A DNA stretch of 5,116 nt from Lentimicrobium sp. (GCA_013336205.1 JAAXUD010000253.1:1-5116), one strand, 5' to 3'; positions 1 through 5,115 are shown, counted from the first letter of the stretch. Numbers and translations: made by a program. Notes: generated by a model from the letters alone, not told the origin.

Positions 1-10
1 CTTCCGATCT
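1..10. other. Probable Illumina adapter remnant at contig end
   Basis: Bases 1-10 read CTTCCGATCT, which is identical to the last ten bases of the Illumina TruSeq adapter (ending GCTCTTCCGATCT). It lies exactly at the edge of the sequence, where untrimmed adapter would be expected. The reading frame of the porX fragment stays open through it, giving F-R-S, but these three residues should not be trusted. The match is seen directly; that it is an artefact is inference. Confidence 0.8.
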
Positions 11-406
11 GTCTCCTGGTTTGAACACTCGCCCCTGTTTGATATTATTAAATACCTGGCTGATAAAAAGATCACCACAGTGATTACCACCGATCACGGC
101 TCTGTAAAAGTTGATTCGCCGGTAAAAGTGATTGGCGATAAAGCCACCAATACCAACCTGCGATACAAAACCGGCAGGAGCCTGAGCTATAACCGGAAGG
201 AAGTCTTTGAAATCAAAAATCCGGCCGATGGATACCTCCCGAAGGGAAATGTAAGTTCCAGTTTTGTTTTTTGCAGGAATACCGATTTCTTTGCTTACCC
301 AAATAACTATAATTATTACGTGAATTATTACCGCAATACATTCCAGCATGGAGGTATCTCGATGGAAGAGGTAATGGTTCCCTTTATAACACTAAAACCA
401 AAGTAA
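2..406 (+). CDS. porX: PorX-type response regulator, C-terminal PglZ domain (5' truncated)
   Basis: The last 134 codons of a gene entering from the left edge; the frame is open from base 2 and no start is visible. The fragment matches the end of PorX, a two-component response regulator with an N-terminal receiver domain and a C-terminal PglZ domain of the alkaline-phosphatase superfamily, roughly 515 residues long, so about three quarters is missing. PorX acts with the histidine kinase PorY to control the type IX secretion system in Bacteroidota, and its PglZ domain is a zinc-dependent phosphodiesterase. Visible features are SWFEHSPLFDI near the edge, the TTDHG motif at 86-100, whose Asp-His pair is expected to bind metal, and FQHGGISMEEV near the C-terminus with another likely metal-ligand histidine. 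The stop is six bases before tsaE, so the two probably form an operon. The receiver domain cannot be seen, so a PglZ-only relative is not excluded. Confidence 0.85.
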   Translation, partial: FRSVSWFEHSPLFDIIKYLADKKITTVITTDHGSVKVDSPVKVIGDKATNTNLRYKTGRSLSYNRKEVFEIKNPADGYLPKGNVSSSFVFCRNTDFFAYPNNYNYYVNYYRNTFQHGGISMEEVMVPFITLKPK

Positions 407-412
407 CAGGCT

Positions 413-850
413 ATGGCAATTACAGAAATCCGCTGTAAGAATAAAGAAGAGCTCGACCGGATTGCCAAAGAACTGATTAACCTTTATCCGGGCAAACGTA
501 TTTTTGTGCTGACCGGACCCATGGGCTCGGGGAAAACCACCTTTATTCAGGCTTTGTGCCGGCAACTTCAGGTTGTTGATATTGTAAACAGCCCGACTTT
601 TTCCATTGTGAATGAATACCTTACAAAGGAAGGGAAGAGTGTTTTCCATTTTGACTTATACCGCATCCGCAAAGCAGAAGAATTGCTGGATATAGGCTAC
701 GAAGATTATTTCTACAGCGGAGACTACTGCTTTATTGAATGGCCCGAACTGGCTGCTGATCTTATTCCCGATGAAAGTGTATCAATAAGCATAAAGGTTG
801 ATGAGCCCGGTCAGGACAGACTATTTATCATTGGTAGTTTTCATGGCTAA
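413..850 (+). CDS. tsaE: tRNA threonylcarbamoyladenosine biosynthesis ATPase TsaE
   Basis: A complete 145-residue protein, close to the usual 140-155 of the family. TsaE is the small cytoplasmic P-loop ATPase that works with TsaD and TsaB to make the universal t6A modification at A37 of tRNAs reading ANN codons. Seen in the sequence: a Walker A loop GPMGSGKTT at residues 35-43, the family motif SPTF at 60-63, HFDLYR at 79-84 carrying the conserved Asp81, a GYEDYF segment at 95-100 and IEWPE at 108-112. The ATG follows the porX stop by six bases with only a weak CAGG upstream, as is common in Bacteroidota. No terminator is seen between porX and tsaE, so co-transcription is likely. A promoter-like sequence follows for the next gene. 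Nothing appears truncated. Confidence 0.96.
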   Translation: MAITEIRCKNKEELDRIAKELINLYPGKRIFVLTGPMGSGKTTFIQALCRQLQVVDIVNSPTFSIVNEYLTKEGKSVFHFDLYRIRKAEELLDIGYEDYFYSGDYCFIEWPELAADLIPDESVSISIKVDEPGQDRLFIIGSFHG

Positions 851-854
851 AACC

Positions 855-884
855 TTGTTTTGATTCCTTTTTTTTGTAAATTAG
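855..884 (+). promoter_or_regulatory. Bacteroidota-type promoter for the alanine dehydrogenase gene
   Basis: A TTG at 855-857 is followed after 19 bases by TAAATTAG at 877-884, which fits five of the six fixed positions of the Bacteroidota -7 element TAnnTTTG at suitable spacing. Transcription would start near 890, giving a leader of about 25 bases before the ATG at 915. The T-run at 868-875 lies between the elements. It suggests ald can be transcribed separately from porX-tsaE. This is a pattern match only. Confidence 0.5.
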
Positions 885-914
885 CAAATAAAATCGGGAA
901 ACAAAATTCAGGTA

Positions 915-2141
915 ATGGAAGAACAACAGAGGGATTTTATTATGTTCCCGTCACATTCTACCGGCTTAATGCCGCAGGAAGAAAGACTTGAAATACCAAA
1001 CAGGGCCTGCAAACTCAGTATAGGAATTCCTAAAGAAATTGCTTTTCTCGAAAACCGGATCTCGCTGGTTCCTGAAGCCGTTAGTCTGCTGGTTAATGCC
1101 GGTCATCGCGTTATTATTGAAAATGATGCCGGTGCAGCTGCCTATTTCAGTAATAACCAATATAGTGATGCCGGTGCTGAAATAGCTTATGATACAGCAA
1201 GCGTTTTTCAGGCGGATGTCATCATTAAGGTTGCACCCGCAACCGTTGCTGAAGTGGAAATGATGAAAGGGAAACAGGTACTGCTTTCCTCTCTCAACCT
1301 GGCCGGACTTTCTGATACTTATTTCAGGCAATTGTCGGCAAAGCGCATTACTGCCCTCGCATTCGAGTATGTCAAAGACAGAGATGGCAATTATCCGGTA
1401 ATCAGGGCAATGAGTGAGATTGCCGGAAATACTTCCATTTTGATTGCTGCAGAATACCTCAGCCATCCCGATTACGGCCGTGGACTTATGTTTGGAGGAT
1501 TGAGCGGTATATCGCCTACAGAAGTTGTTATACTTGGGGCCGGAACTGTGGGTGAATTTGCCACCCGCGCTGCTATGGGTATGGGTGCCCTGGTTAAAGT
1601 GTTTGATAGTTCTGTTTATCGCTTGCGCAGATTGCAAAACAATCTGGGAACAAGGGTTTTTACCAGTATAATTCAGCCAAAACCCCTTTCAGAAGCCTTG
1701 AGAACTGCTGATGTTGCTATTGGCGCTGTCCGTTCACATGCAGGGCTTTCTCCAGTTTGTGTTACCGAGGGAATGGTCCAGCAAATGAGGGCAGGTGCCA
1801 TTATTATTGATGTGAGCATTGATCAGGGCGGCTGCTTTGAAACCTCTGAAATTACAGATCACAAAAAACCGGTTTTTGAAAAATATGGGGTTACTCATTA
1901 TTGTGTACCCAACATCGCTTCGAAAGTGCCGCGCACTGCATCCCGTGCACTCAGCAACCTGCTTGCCCCAATCCTTCTTAAAATAGGAGAGGAGGGCGGA
2001 ATTAACAATATCCTTCGTGCCGACAATGGAGTAAGAAATGGAGTGTACTTATACAATGGCGTATCGACAAACAGATACATCAGTGAGTATTTTCATTTGC
2101 CTCACAAAGACATTGAGCTTCTGATCGCAGCATTTCAATAA
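915..2141 (+). CDS. ald: Alanine dehydrogenase family protein (Bacteroidota type)
   Basis: A 408-residue member of the AlaDH/PNT family, which catalyses NAD-dependent deamination of L-alanine to pyruvate and ammonia. IGIPKE at 36-41 marks where canonical enzymes begin, so there is an N-terminal extension of about 33 residues. Visible features: Arg48 in ENRISLVP and Lys105 in IIKVAP at the expected substrate-binding sites, the NAD loop GAGTVG at 208-213, Asp231 for the NAD ribose, and Asp303 in DVSIDQGGCFETS matching the catalytic aspartate. The canonical YLHLA segment is SSLNLA here, putting Asn128 where the catalytic histidine usually lies. The alternative ATG at 942 (residue 10) has a better Shine-Dalgarno-like GAGGG upstream; the 915 start is kept because the promoter-like sequence precedes it and both starts keep the extension. 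The gene converges with purB. Family assignment is firm; the exact substrate is less so because of Asn128. Confidence 0.9.
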   Translation: MEEQQRDFIMFPSHSTGLMPQEERLEIPNRACKLSIGIPKEIAFLENRISLVPEAVSLLVNAGHRVIIENDAGAAAYFSNNQYSDAGAEIAYDTASVFQADVIIKVAPATVAEVEMMKGKQVLLSSLNLAGLSDTYFRQLSAKRITALAFEYVKDRDGNYPVIRAMSEIAGNTSILIAAEYLSHPDYGRGLMFGGLSGISPTEVVILGAGTVGEFATRAAMGMGALVKVFDSSVYRLRRLQNNLGTRVFTSIIQPKPLSEALRTADVAIGAVRSHAGLSPVCVTEGMVQQMRAGAIIIDVSIDQGGCFETSEITDHKKPVFEKYGVTHYCVPNIASKVPRTASRALSNLLAPILLKIGEEGGINNILRADNGVRNGVYLYNGVSTNRYISEYFHLPHKDIELLIAAFQ

Positions 2142-2165
2142 AAATCCAAATTGCAGCGATCAGAA
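2119..2165 (+). other. Stem-loop straddling the ald stop codon
   Basis: The arm at 2119-2132 (TTCTGATCGCAGCA) pairs with 2152-2165 (TGCAGCGATCAGAA): 13 of 14 positions pair, with a single A-A mismatch. The 19-base loop contains the ald stop codon at 2139-2141. No T-run follows, so it is not a standard intrinsic terminator. It may protect the 3' end of the mRNA or assist termination. A competing smaller hairpin, AATTGC/GCAATT, exists at 2149-2174. Confidence 0.55.
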
Positions 2166-2179
2166 AGCGCAATTAAAAT

Positions 2180-2188
2180 CTGTTAATG
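2180..2188. repeat. Left 9-bp target-site duplication of MITE copy A
   Basis: CTGTTAATG is repeated exactly and in the same orientation at 2322-2330, directly against the other end of the element. The bases on either side of the two copies differ, so the duplication is exactly 9 bp. Confidence 0.8.
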
Positions 2189-2321
2189 CAATACTCCGGT
2201 AATTTTAAGAATCACGCGAAGACGCAATGACGCAATGAATTGATTACGAATGATTTATAATTTCAAAATGAATTTACATAATGCATTGAAAATCAATGAT
2301 TTAAAATTTTTTAACGGAGTA
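2189..2321 (+). mobile_element. MITE-like non-autonomous element, copy A (133 bp)
   Basis: A non-coding 133-bp unit between ald and the shared ald/purB terminator. It begins CAATACTCCGGTAA and ends TTAACGGAGTA. The inverted ends at 2192-2202 and 2311-2321 match at 10 of 11 positions, and the left end carries three extra bases (CAA). Three tandem 8-bp units (ACGCGAAG, ACGCAATG, ACGCAATG) lie at 2214-2237, and a small hairpin (CATTGA, AAA loop, TCAATG) at 2284-2298. It aligns without gaps to copy B at 4348-4480, with about 93 of 133 identical positions by hand count, most alike at the ends and the tandem units. Exact 9-bp direct repeats flank it. It encodes no transposase and would need one supplied in trans. 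The strand given is arbitrary and places the tandem units on the left. No known family is assigned. Confidence 0.8.
2214..2237 (+). repeat. Three tandem 8-bp units inside MITE copy A
   Basis: ACGCGAAG followed by two copies of ACGCAATG, in the same position within the element as the three ACGCAAA-type units of copy B. Conservation of unit number and position between diverged copies suggests a functional site, for example for transposase binding; this is inference. Confidence 0.75.
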
Positions 2322-2330
2322 CTGTTAATG
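2322..2330. repeat. Right 9-bp target-site duplication of MITE copy A
   Basis: CTGTTAATG, an exact direct copy of 2180-2188, begins at the base after the element end GGAGTA. Confidence 0.8.
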
Positions 2331-2342
2331 AATACCTGAAAT

Positions 2343-2381
2343 AAAAAAGATGCATTACAATTGCTGTAATGCATCTTTTTT
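2343..2381. terminator. Bidirectional intrinsic terminator shared by ald and purB
   Basis: GATGCATTACA at 2349-2359 pairs perfectly with TGTAATGCATC at 2365-2375: an 11-bp stem around a 5-base loop (ATTGC). Six A's precede it (2343-2348) and six T's follow it (2376-2381), so it has a U-tract when read from either strand. It sits 17 bases past the purB stop and 13 bases after the right duplication of MITE copy A. It should end transcription of both convergent genes. Confidence 0.9.
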
Positions 2382-2397
2382 ATTGATTAATCCTTGA

Positions 2398-3750
2398 TCA
2401 GATAACGAAATGTCCGATATAATTATGGGGGCTTAATGCCCTGAGTTCTTTTTTAACACTCTCATTAACATTCAGTTTCTCAATAAACGCGGCAATGGTT
2501 CCCTCGCTTATTTTAGCATTGGTACGGGTCAGTTCTTTCAGTGTCTCATAGGGCTTGGGATAGCTTTCGCGACGAAGAATAGTCTGTATTGCTTCGGCAA
2601 CTACTGCCCAGTTGTTATCGAGGTCGGCTGATATTTTTTCTTCGTTCAGCACCAATTTACTGAAACCTTTTAACAAGGATTTAATGGCAATAATCGTATG
2701 AGCAGCCGGTACGCCGATATTCCGGGTTACGGTGGAATCGGTCAGGTCGCGCTGCATTCTTGAGATCGGGAGTTTGGCCGACAGGTGCTCAAATAAAGCG
2801 TTGGCAATACCCAGGTTTCCTTCGGCATTTTCAAAGTCGATAGGATTTACCTTATGCGGCATAGCTGAGGACCCGATTTCTCCGGCTTTAATTTTTTGCT
2901 TAAAGTAATCCATGGATACATAGGTCCATATATCACGGCTAAGGTCGATAAGGATAGTGTTTATGCGTTTAAAGGCATCGAATAATGCAGCCAGGTTGTC
3001 ATAATGCTCGATTTGGGTAGTAAACTTCTGCCGCTCAAGATTTAAACTGTTGCGCGTAAAATGGTCGGCAAATGAAATCCAGTCAATTTCGGGATAGGCA
3101 GCATAATGTGCATTCAGATTACCGGTGGCTCCGCCAAATTTTGCAGTAAAAGGAACCGCCCTCATCTGTTTTATCTGCTGCTTTAGCCTGTCAACAAACA
3201 CATAAAGTTCCTTGCCAACCGTTGTTGGAGTCGCGGGTTGTCCATGGGTGCGGGCAAGCATGGGTATGTTTTTCCAGGTTTTGGCTTTCTGGGTCAGTTT
3301 CTTAACCAGATCTTCCAGCATGGGAAGCATCACATCTTCAATGGCAAGCCTTAATGAATAAGGTCCGGCAGTATTGTTTATATCCTGCGAAGTAAGCCCG
3401 AAATGCAGAAATTCCCTGTATTTGCCAAGGCCCATTTTGTCGAATTTCTTTTTAAGGTAATATTCTACCGCCTTTACATCGTGATTTGTGATGGCTTCAA
3501 TTTCCTTGACTTCCGCAGCATCAGTAAAAGTAAAATCACGACACAGCGCGCGCAGGTTCTCAAAATCTGTTTTTGTTACCCCTGAAAGCTGGGGCAGAGG
3601 AATCTGACAGAGTGCTATAAAGTACTCAATTTCAATAAATACCCTGTAATTAATCAGGGCAGCCTCTGAAAAGAAATAGGAAAGTCCTTCGACCTGCTTT
3701 CTATAGCGCCCGTCTACAGGTGATATAGCATTTAATACTGTTAGCTCCAT
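2398..3750 (-). CDS. purB: Adenylosuccinate lyase
   Basis: A complete 450-residue protein of the fumarase/aspartase superfamily, colinear with the E. coli type of PurB (456 residues). It catalyses two fumarate-releasing steps of purine synthesis: SAICAR to AICAR, and adenylosuccinate to AMP. It is a cytoplasmic homotetramer with active sites built from three subunits. Visible features: the N-terminal signature SPVDGRY at 10-16, NHDVKAVEY at 89-97, LTSQDINNTA at 119-128, THGQPATPT at 168-176 with the catalytic His169, FGGATGN at 205-211, and the superfamily signature GSSAMPHKVNP at 293-303 with the catalytic serine (Ser295). An AAAGG eight bases upstream supports the ATG. It has a promoter-like sequence at 3774-3806 and a strong terminator after the stop. 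Nothing is missing or broken. Confidence 0.98.
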   Translation of the reverse strand: MELTVLNAISPVDGRYRKQVEGLSYFFSEAALINYRVFIEIEYFIALCQIPLPQLSGVTKTDFENLRALCRDFTFTDAAEVKEIEAITNHDVKAVEYYLKKKFDKMGLGKYREFLHFGLTSQDINNTAGPYSLRLAIEDVMLPMLEDLVKKLTQKAKTWKNIPMLARTHGQPATPTTVGKELYVFVDRLKQQIKQMRAVPFTAKFGGATGNLNAHYAAYPEIDWISFADHFTRNSLNLERQKFTTQIEHYDNLAALFDAFKRINTILIDLSRDIWTYVSMDYFKQKIKAGEIGSSAMPHKVNPIDFENAEGNLGIANALFEHLSAKLPISRMQRDLTDSTVTRNIGVPAAHTIIAIKSLLKGFSKLVLNEEKISADLDNNWAVVAEAIQTILRRESYPKPYETLKELTRTNAKISEGTIAAFIEKLNVNESVKKELRALSPHNYIGHFVI

Positions 3751-3773
3751 AGTAATTGCCTTTAACTAAAGTT

Positions 3774-3806
3774 CAAAAGTAAGCAAGCAATTCTAAAGAT
3801 AGCAAA
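3774..3806 (-). promoter_or_regulatory. Bacteroidota-type promoter for purB
   Basis: Read on the minus strand, TTTG (3806-3803) is followed after 21 bases by TACTTTTG (3781-3774), a full match to the -7 consensus TAnnTTTG. Transcription would start near 3768, leaving a short leader before the ATG at 3750. A weaker alternative -7 element, TATCTTTA (3801-3794), overlaps it. A-rich sequence lies upstream at 3807-3820. This is a pattern match only. Confidence 0.6.
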
Positions 3807-3848
3807 TTTTTTTTCTTTTTTATCAGTTTTCTATGATAATATTCACAC

Positions 3849-4295
3849 TTATAGATTTTTAGCTATAATCTGGTTAATAAAGGCCGCTACTTTCTCAGGT
3901 TCATTTGTTCCAATCCTGACCTTTCGCTTGCTGTTTTTAAATTTGAGTTCAACCGCGTTGAATCCACTTACATTATAAATTGTCGTATTAAGCGCATAAT
4001 GAATGCCCCAGCCGTGAAAAACGTTATTTTTAACTACCGAAACCTGTTCAATTTTTTTTAATTCCCAGCTTTTGCGGATCAAACCAATACCAAAACTGAT
4101 TTTCACTTCGGAATAGTCAATGTGGATTTTTAACTGGTAAAATAATAATGCCGGAATTATCAAAACCGGGATCAGTATAAAAAACATAAACGATTCTTTT
4201 TCTGAGATTCCGGGCCAAAGAATGAAACCTGCAAAAAACAGCAATGTCAAAGCCATGACAATAATTATTACCCAACCGGTTTGTTTTGTTTCCAT
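3849..4295 (-). CDS. Small membrane protein with two helices and a PH-like domain
   Basis: A complete 148-residue protein not assigned to a named gene. Residues 7-30 and 36-55 are hydrophobic and form a probable transmembrane hairpin, with few charges apart from the SEKES turn at 31-35. Residues 56-146 look like a small beta-rich domain: alternating strands (KIHIDYSEVKISFGIGLIRK, then KKIEQVSVVKN), a GWGIHY segment near 95-100, IYNVSG at 106-111, AVELKFKN, and a closing helix EPEKVAAFINQII. This order resembles bacterial PH-like domains, and the GWGI/YNVSG/GTNEPEK pattern recurs in uncharacterised bacterial proteins that I recall. The domain would probably face the cytoplasm. No Shine-Dalgarno sequence is evident at the ATG. 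MITE copy B lies 53 bases upstream of the start, and purB follows after a gap containing the purB promoter-like sequence. Function is unknown; the fold call is inference. Confidence 0.8.
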   Translation of the reverse strand: METKQTGWVIIIVMALTLLFFAGFILWPGISEKESFMFFILIPVLIIPALLFYQLKIHIDYSEVKISFGIGLIRKSWELKKIEQVSVVKNNVFHGWGIHYALNTTIYNVSGFNAVELKFKNSKRKVRIGTNEPEKVAAFINQIIAKNL

Positions 4296-4338
4296 GAAGT
4301 TAAGATTTTAGGATTTGGGATAGGATTATCGGATTTGT

Positions 4339-4347
4339 TTAATAATA
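4339..4347. repeat. Left 9-bp target-site duplication of MITE copy B
   Basis: TTAATAATA is repeated exactly and in the same orientation at 4481-4489, against the other end of the element. The flanking bases differ, so the duplication is exactly 9 bp and differs in sequence from that of copy A. Confidence 0.8.
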
Positions 4348-4480
4348 CAATAGTCCGTTAATATTTTGTCTCACGCAAAGACGCAAAGACGCAAAAAAAA
4401 TGATAAGAGCGACATGCGAATTCAAAGTGCATAAATCTGATTTCTTGAAGATCAATTGTTTAAAAATTATTAACGGAGTA
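4348..4480 (+). mobile_element. MITE-like non-autonomous element, copy B (133 bp)
   Basis: A second 133-bp unit in the same orientation as copy A. It begins CAATAGTCCGTTAATA and ends TATTAACGGAGTA. The inverted ends at 4351-4363 and 4468-4480 match at 12 of 13 positions, again with a CAA overhang on the left. Three tandem 8-bp units (ACGCAAAG twice, then ACGCAAAA) lie at 4373-4396, followed by a short A-run. A small TTGA-AGA-TCAA hairpin at 4445-4455 falls in the same columns as the hairpin of copy A. It lies between the 3' end of the LUD gene and the 5' end of the membrane-protein gene, so it could affect the promoter of the latter. An open frame from 4400 starts inside the element and runs out through its right end, with no sign of being a real gene. 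Confidence 0.8.
4373..4396 (+). repeat. Three tandem 8-bp units inside MITE copy B
   Basis: ACGCAAAG, ACGCAAAG, ACGCAAAA. They correspond column for column to the tandem units at 2214-2237 in copy A. Three short units without spacers are not a CRISPR array. Confidence 0.75.
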
Positions 4481-4489
4481 TTAATAATA
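4481..4489. repeat. Right 9-bp target-site duplication of MITE copy B
   Basis: TTAATAATA, an exact direct copy of 4339-4347, begins at the base after the element end GGAGTA. Confidence 0.8.
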
Positions 4490-4551
4490 GAAATGTTGGA
4501 GGGTTTGACCAAAAATGAATTCAGTTCCCAGGTTGTTAACCAATTAGAAAA

Positions 4552-5115
4552 TTACATTCCCAGCACTTCTCCGATGATTAGAACATCCGTTGGCGTGAAA
4601 GCCGGTCGTTTTCTTAAAATAGTATAAGCCCTGCAACCCCGGGCTGCGGATTGGCAGTTATGGCAAACAGCATCATGGGTACAGGGCGTATCCCTGTTAA
4701 GCCGCTTCATATTCATCGGACCGGCAATTTGCTCCAGTCTTTTAAAGGCGGCTTTTTCATTGCTTACTACCTTATTGATTCCGGCTACAATAATCACTTT
4801 TTTAGGTCCGAAAATCATTGCCGCTACCCGGTTGCCATAGCCATCCACATTTATCATCGTTCCGTCTACGGTAACTGCATTGGTGCTGCTAATGAATAAG
4901 TCGCTGGTGAGTTCCTGCCGCATTACTTCCAGTCTTTCTTCTTCAGAAAGTCCGGCTGCTCCATGGTCGATAAGAACTGCTCCCAGCGAAGCCGCTCTTT
5001 CTCTTATTTCCATTGCTCTTACGGTCATTGATCCTCCAAAAGCGACACGCATTCCGGGGGTTATCTGATTGCAGATGTAATCTGCCGCTTCGGCTGAAGT
5101 ATTGAAGAAACTGGC
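4552..5115 (-). CDS. LUD-domain (lactate-utilisation type) protein, 5' end cut by window edge
   Basis: The C-terminal 187 codons plus stop of a LUD-domain (formerly DUF162) protein. The frame stays open through the ATG at 5052 to the right edge, reading ASFFNTSAEAADYICNQITP before GMRVAFGGSMT, which fits the family N-terminus, so 5052 is not the true start. Perhaps 20-25 residues are missing from a usual length near 210. Visible features, numbering the Met at 5052 as 1: VAFGGSMT at 3-10, STNAVTVDG at 56-64, INVDGYGNRVAAMIFGP at 67-83, VIIVAGINKVV at 86-96, a cysteine cluster C124, C130, C133, C140, and the ending VLIIGEVLGM. LUD proteins include LutB and LutC of L-lactate oxidation, but single-domain forms with this cysteine pattern are mostly uncharacterised, so no gene symbol is given. 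No lutA or lutB neighbour is visible, and no clear terminator follows the stop. Confidence 0.92.
   Translation of the reverse strand, partial: ASFFNTSAEAADYICNQITPGMRVAFGGSMTVRAMEIRERAASLGAVLIDHGAAGLSEEERLEVMRQELTSDLFISSTNAVTVDGTMINVDGYGNRVAAMIFGPKKVIIVAGINKVVSNEKAAFKRLEQIAGPMNMKRLNRDTPCTHDAVCHNCQSAARGCRAYTILRKRPAFTPTDVLIIGEVLGM

Noticed and set aside
966..1637. Minus-strand open frame of 223 codons opposite ald
   Set aside because: It lies wholly inside ald, its product is rich in Ser, Asn, His and Cys with no recognisable domain, and it is explained by the codon pattern of the real gene.
3793..3801. Alternative purB -7 element TATCTTTA
   Set aside because: It has one mismatch to TAnnTTTG and no well-spaced upstream TTTG; the overlapping TACTTTTG at 3774-3781 fits better.
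3821..3838. Possible terminator for the membrane-protein gene (TATCA / TGATA)
   Set aside because: Only five base pairs, and on the minus strand the hairpin is followed by an A-run rather than a T-run.
4308..4337. Repeated GGATT words upstream of the membrane-protein gene
   Set aside because: Three imperfect short words at irregular spacing; no operator symmetry, so likely chance.
4373..4396. Possible CRISPR or satellite repeat
   Set aside because: Only three 8-bp units with no spacers, found at the same place in both MITE copies, so they belong to the element.
4531..4541. GGTT-GTT-AACC inverted repeat after the LUD stop
   Set aside because: Four base pairs without a T-run on the minus strand; too weak to call a terminator.
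4400..4627. Plus-strand open frame of 75 codons beginning inside MITE copy B
   Set aside because: It starts just after the A-run of the element, crosses the element end and its duplication, and finishes antisense to the LUD gene. No ribosome site or family resemblance is seen beyond the short KIINGVL similarity noted for the element end.
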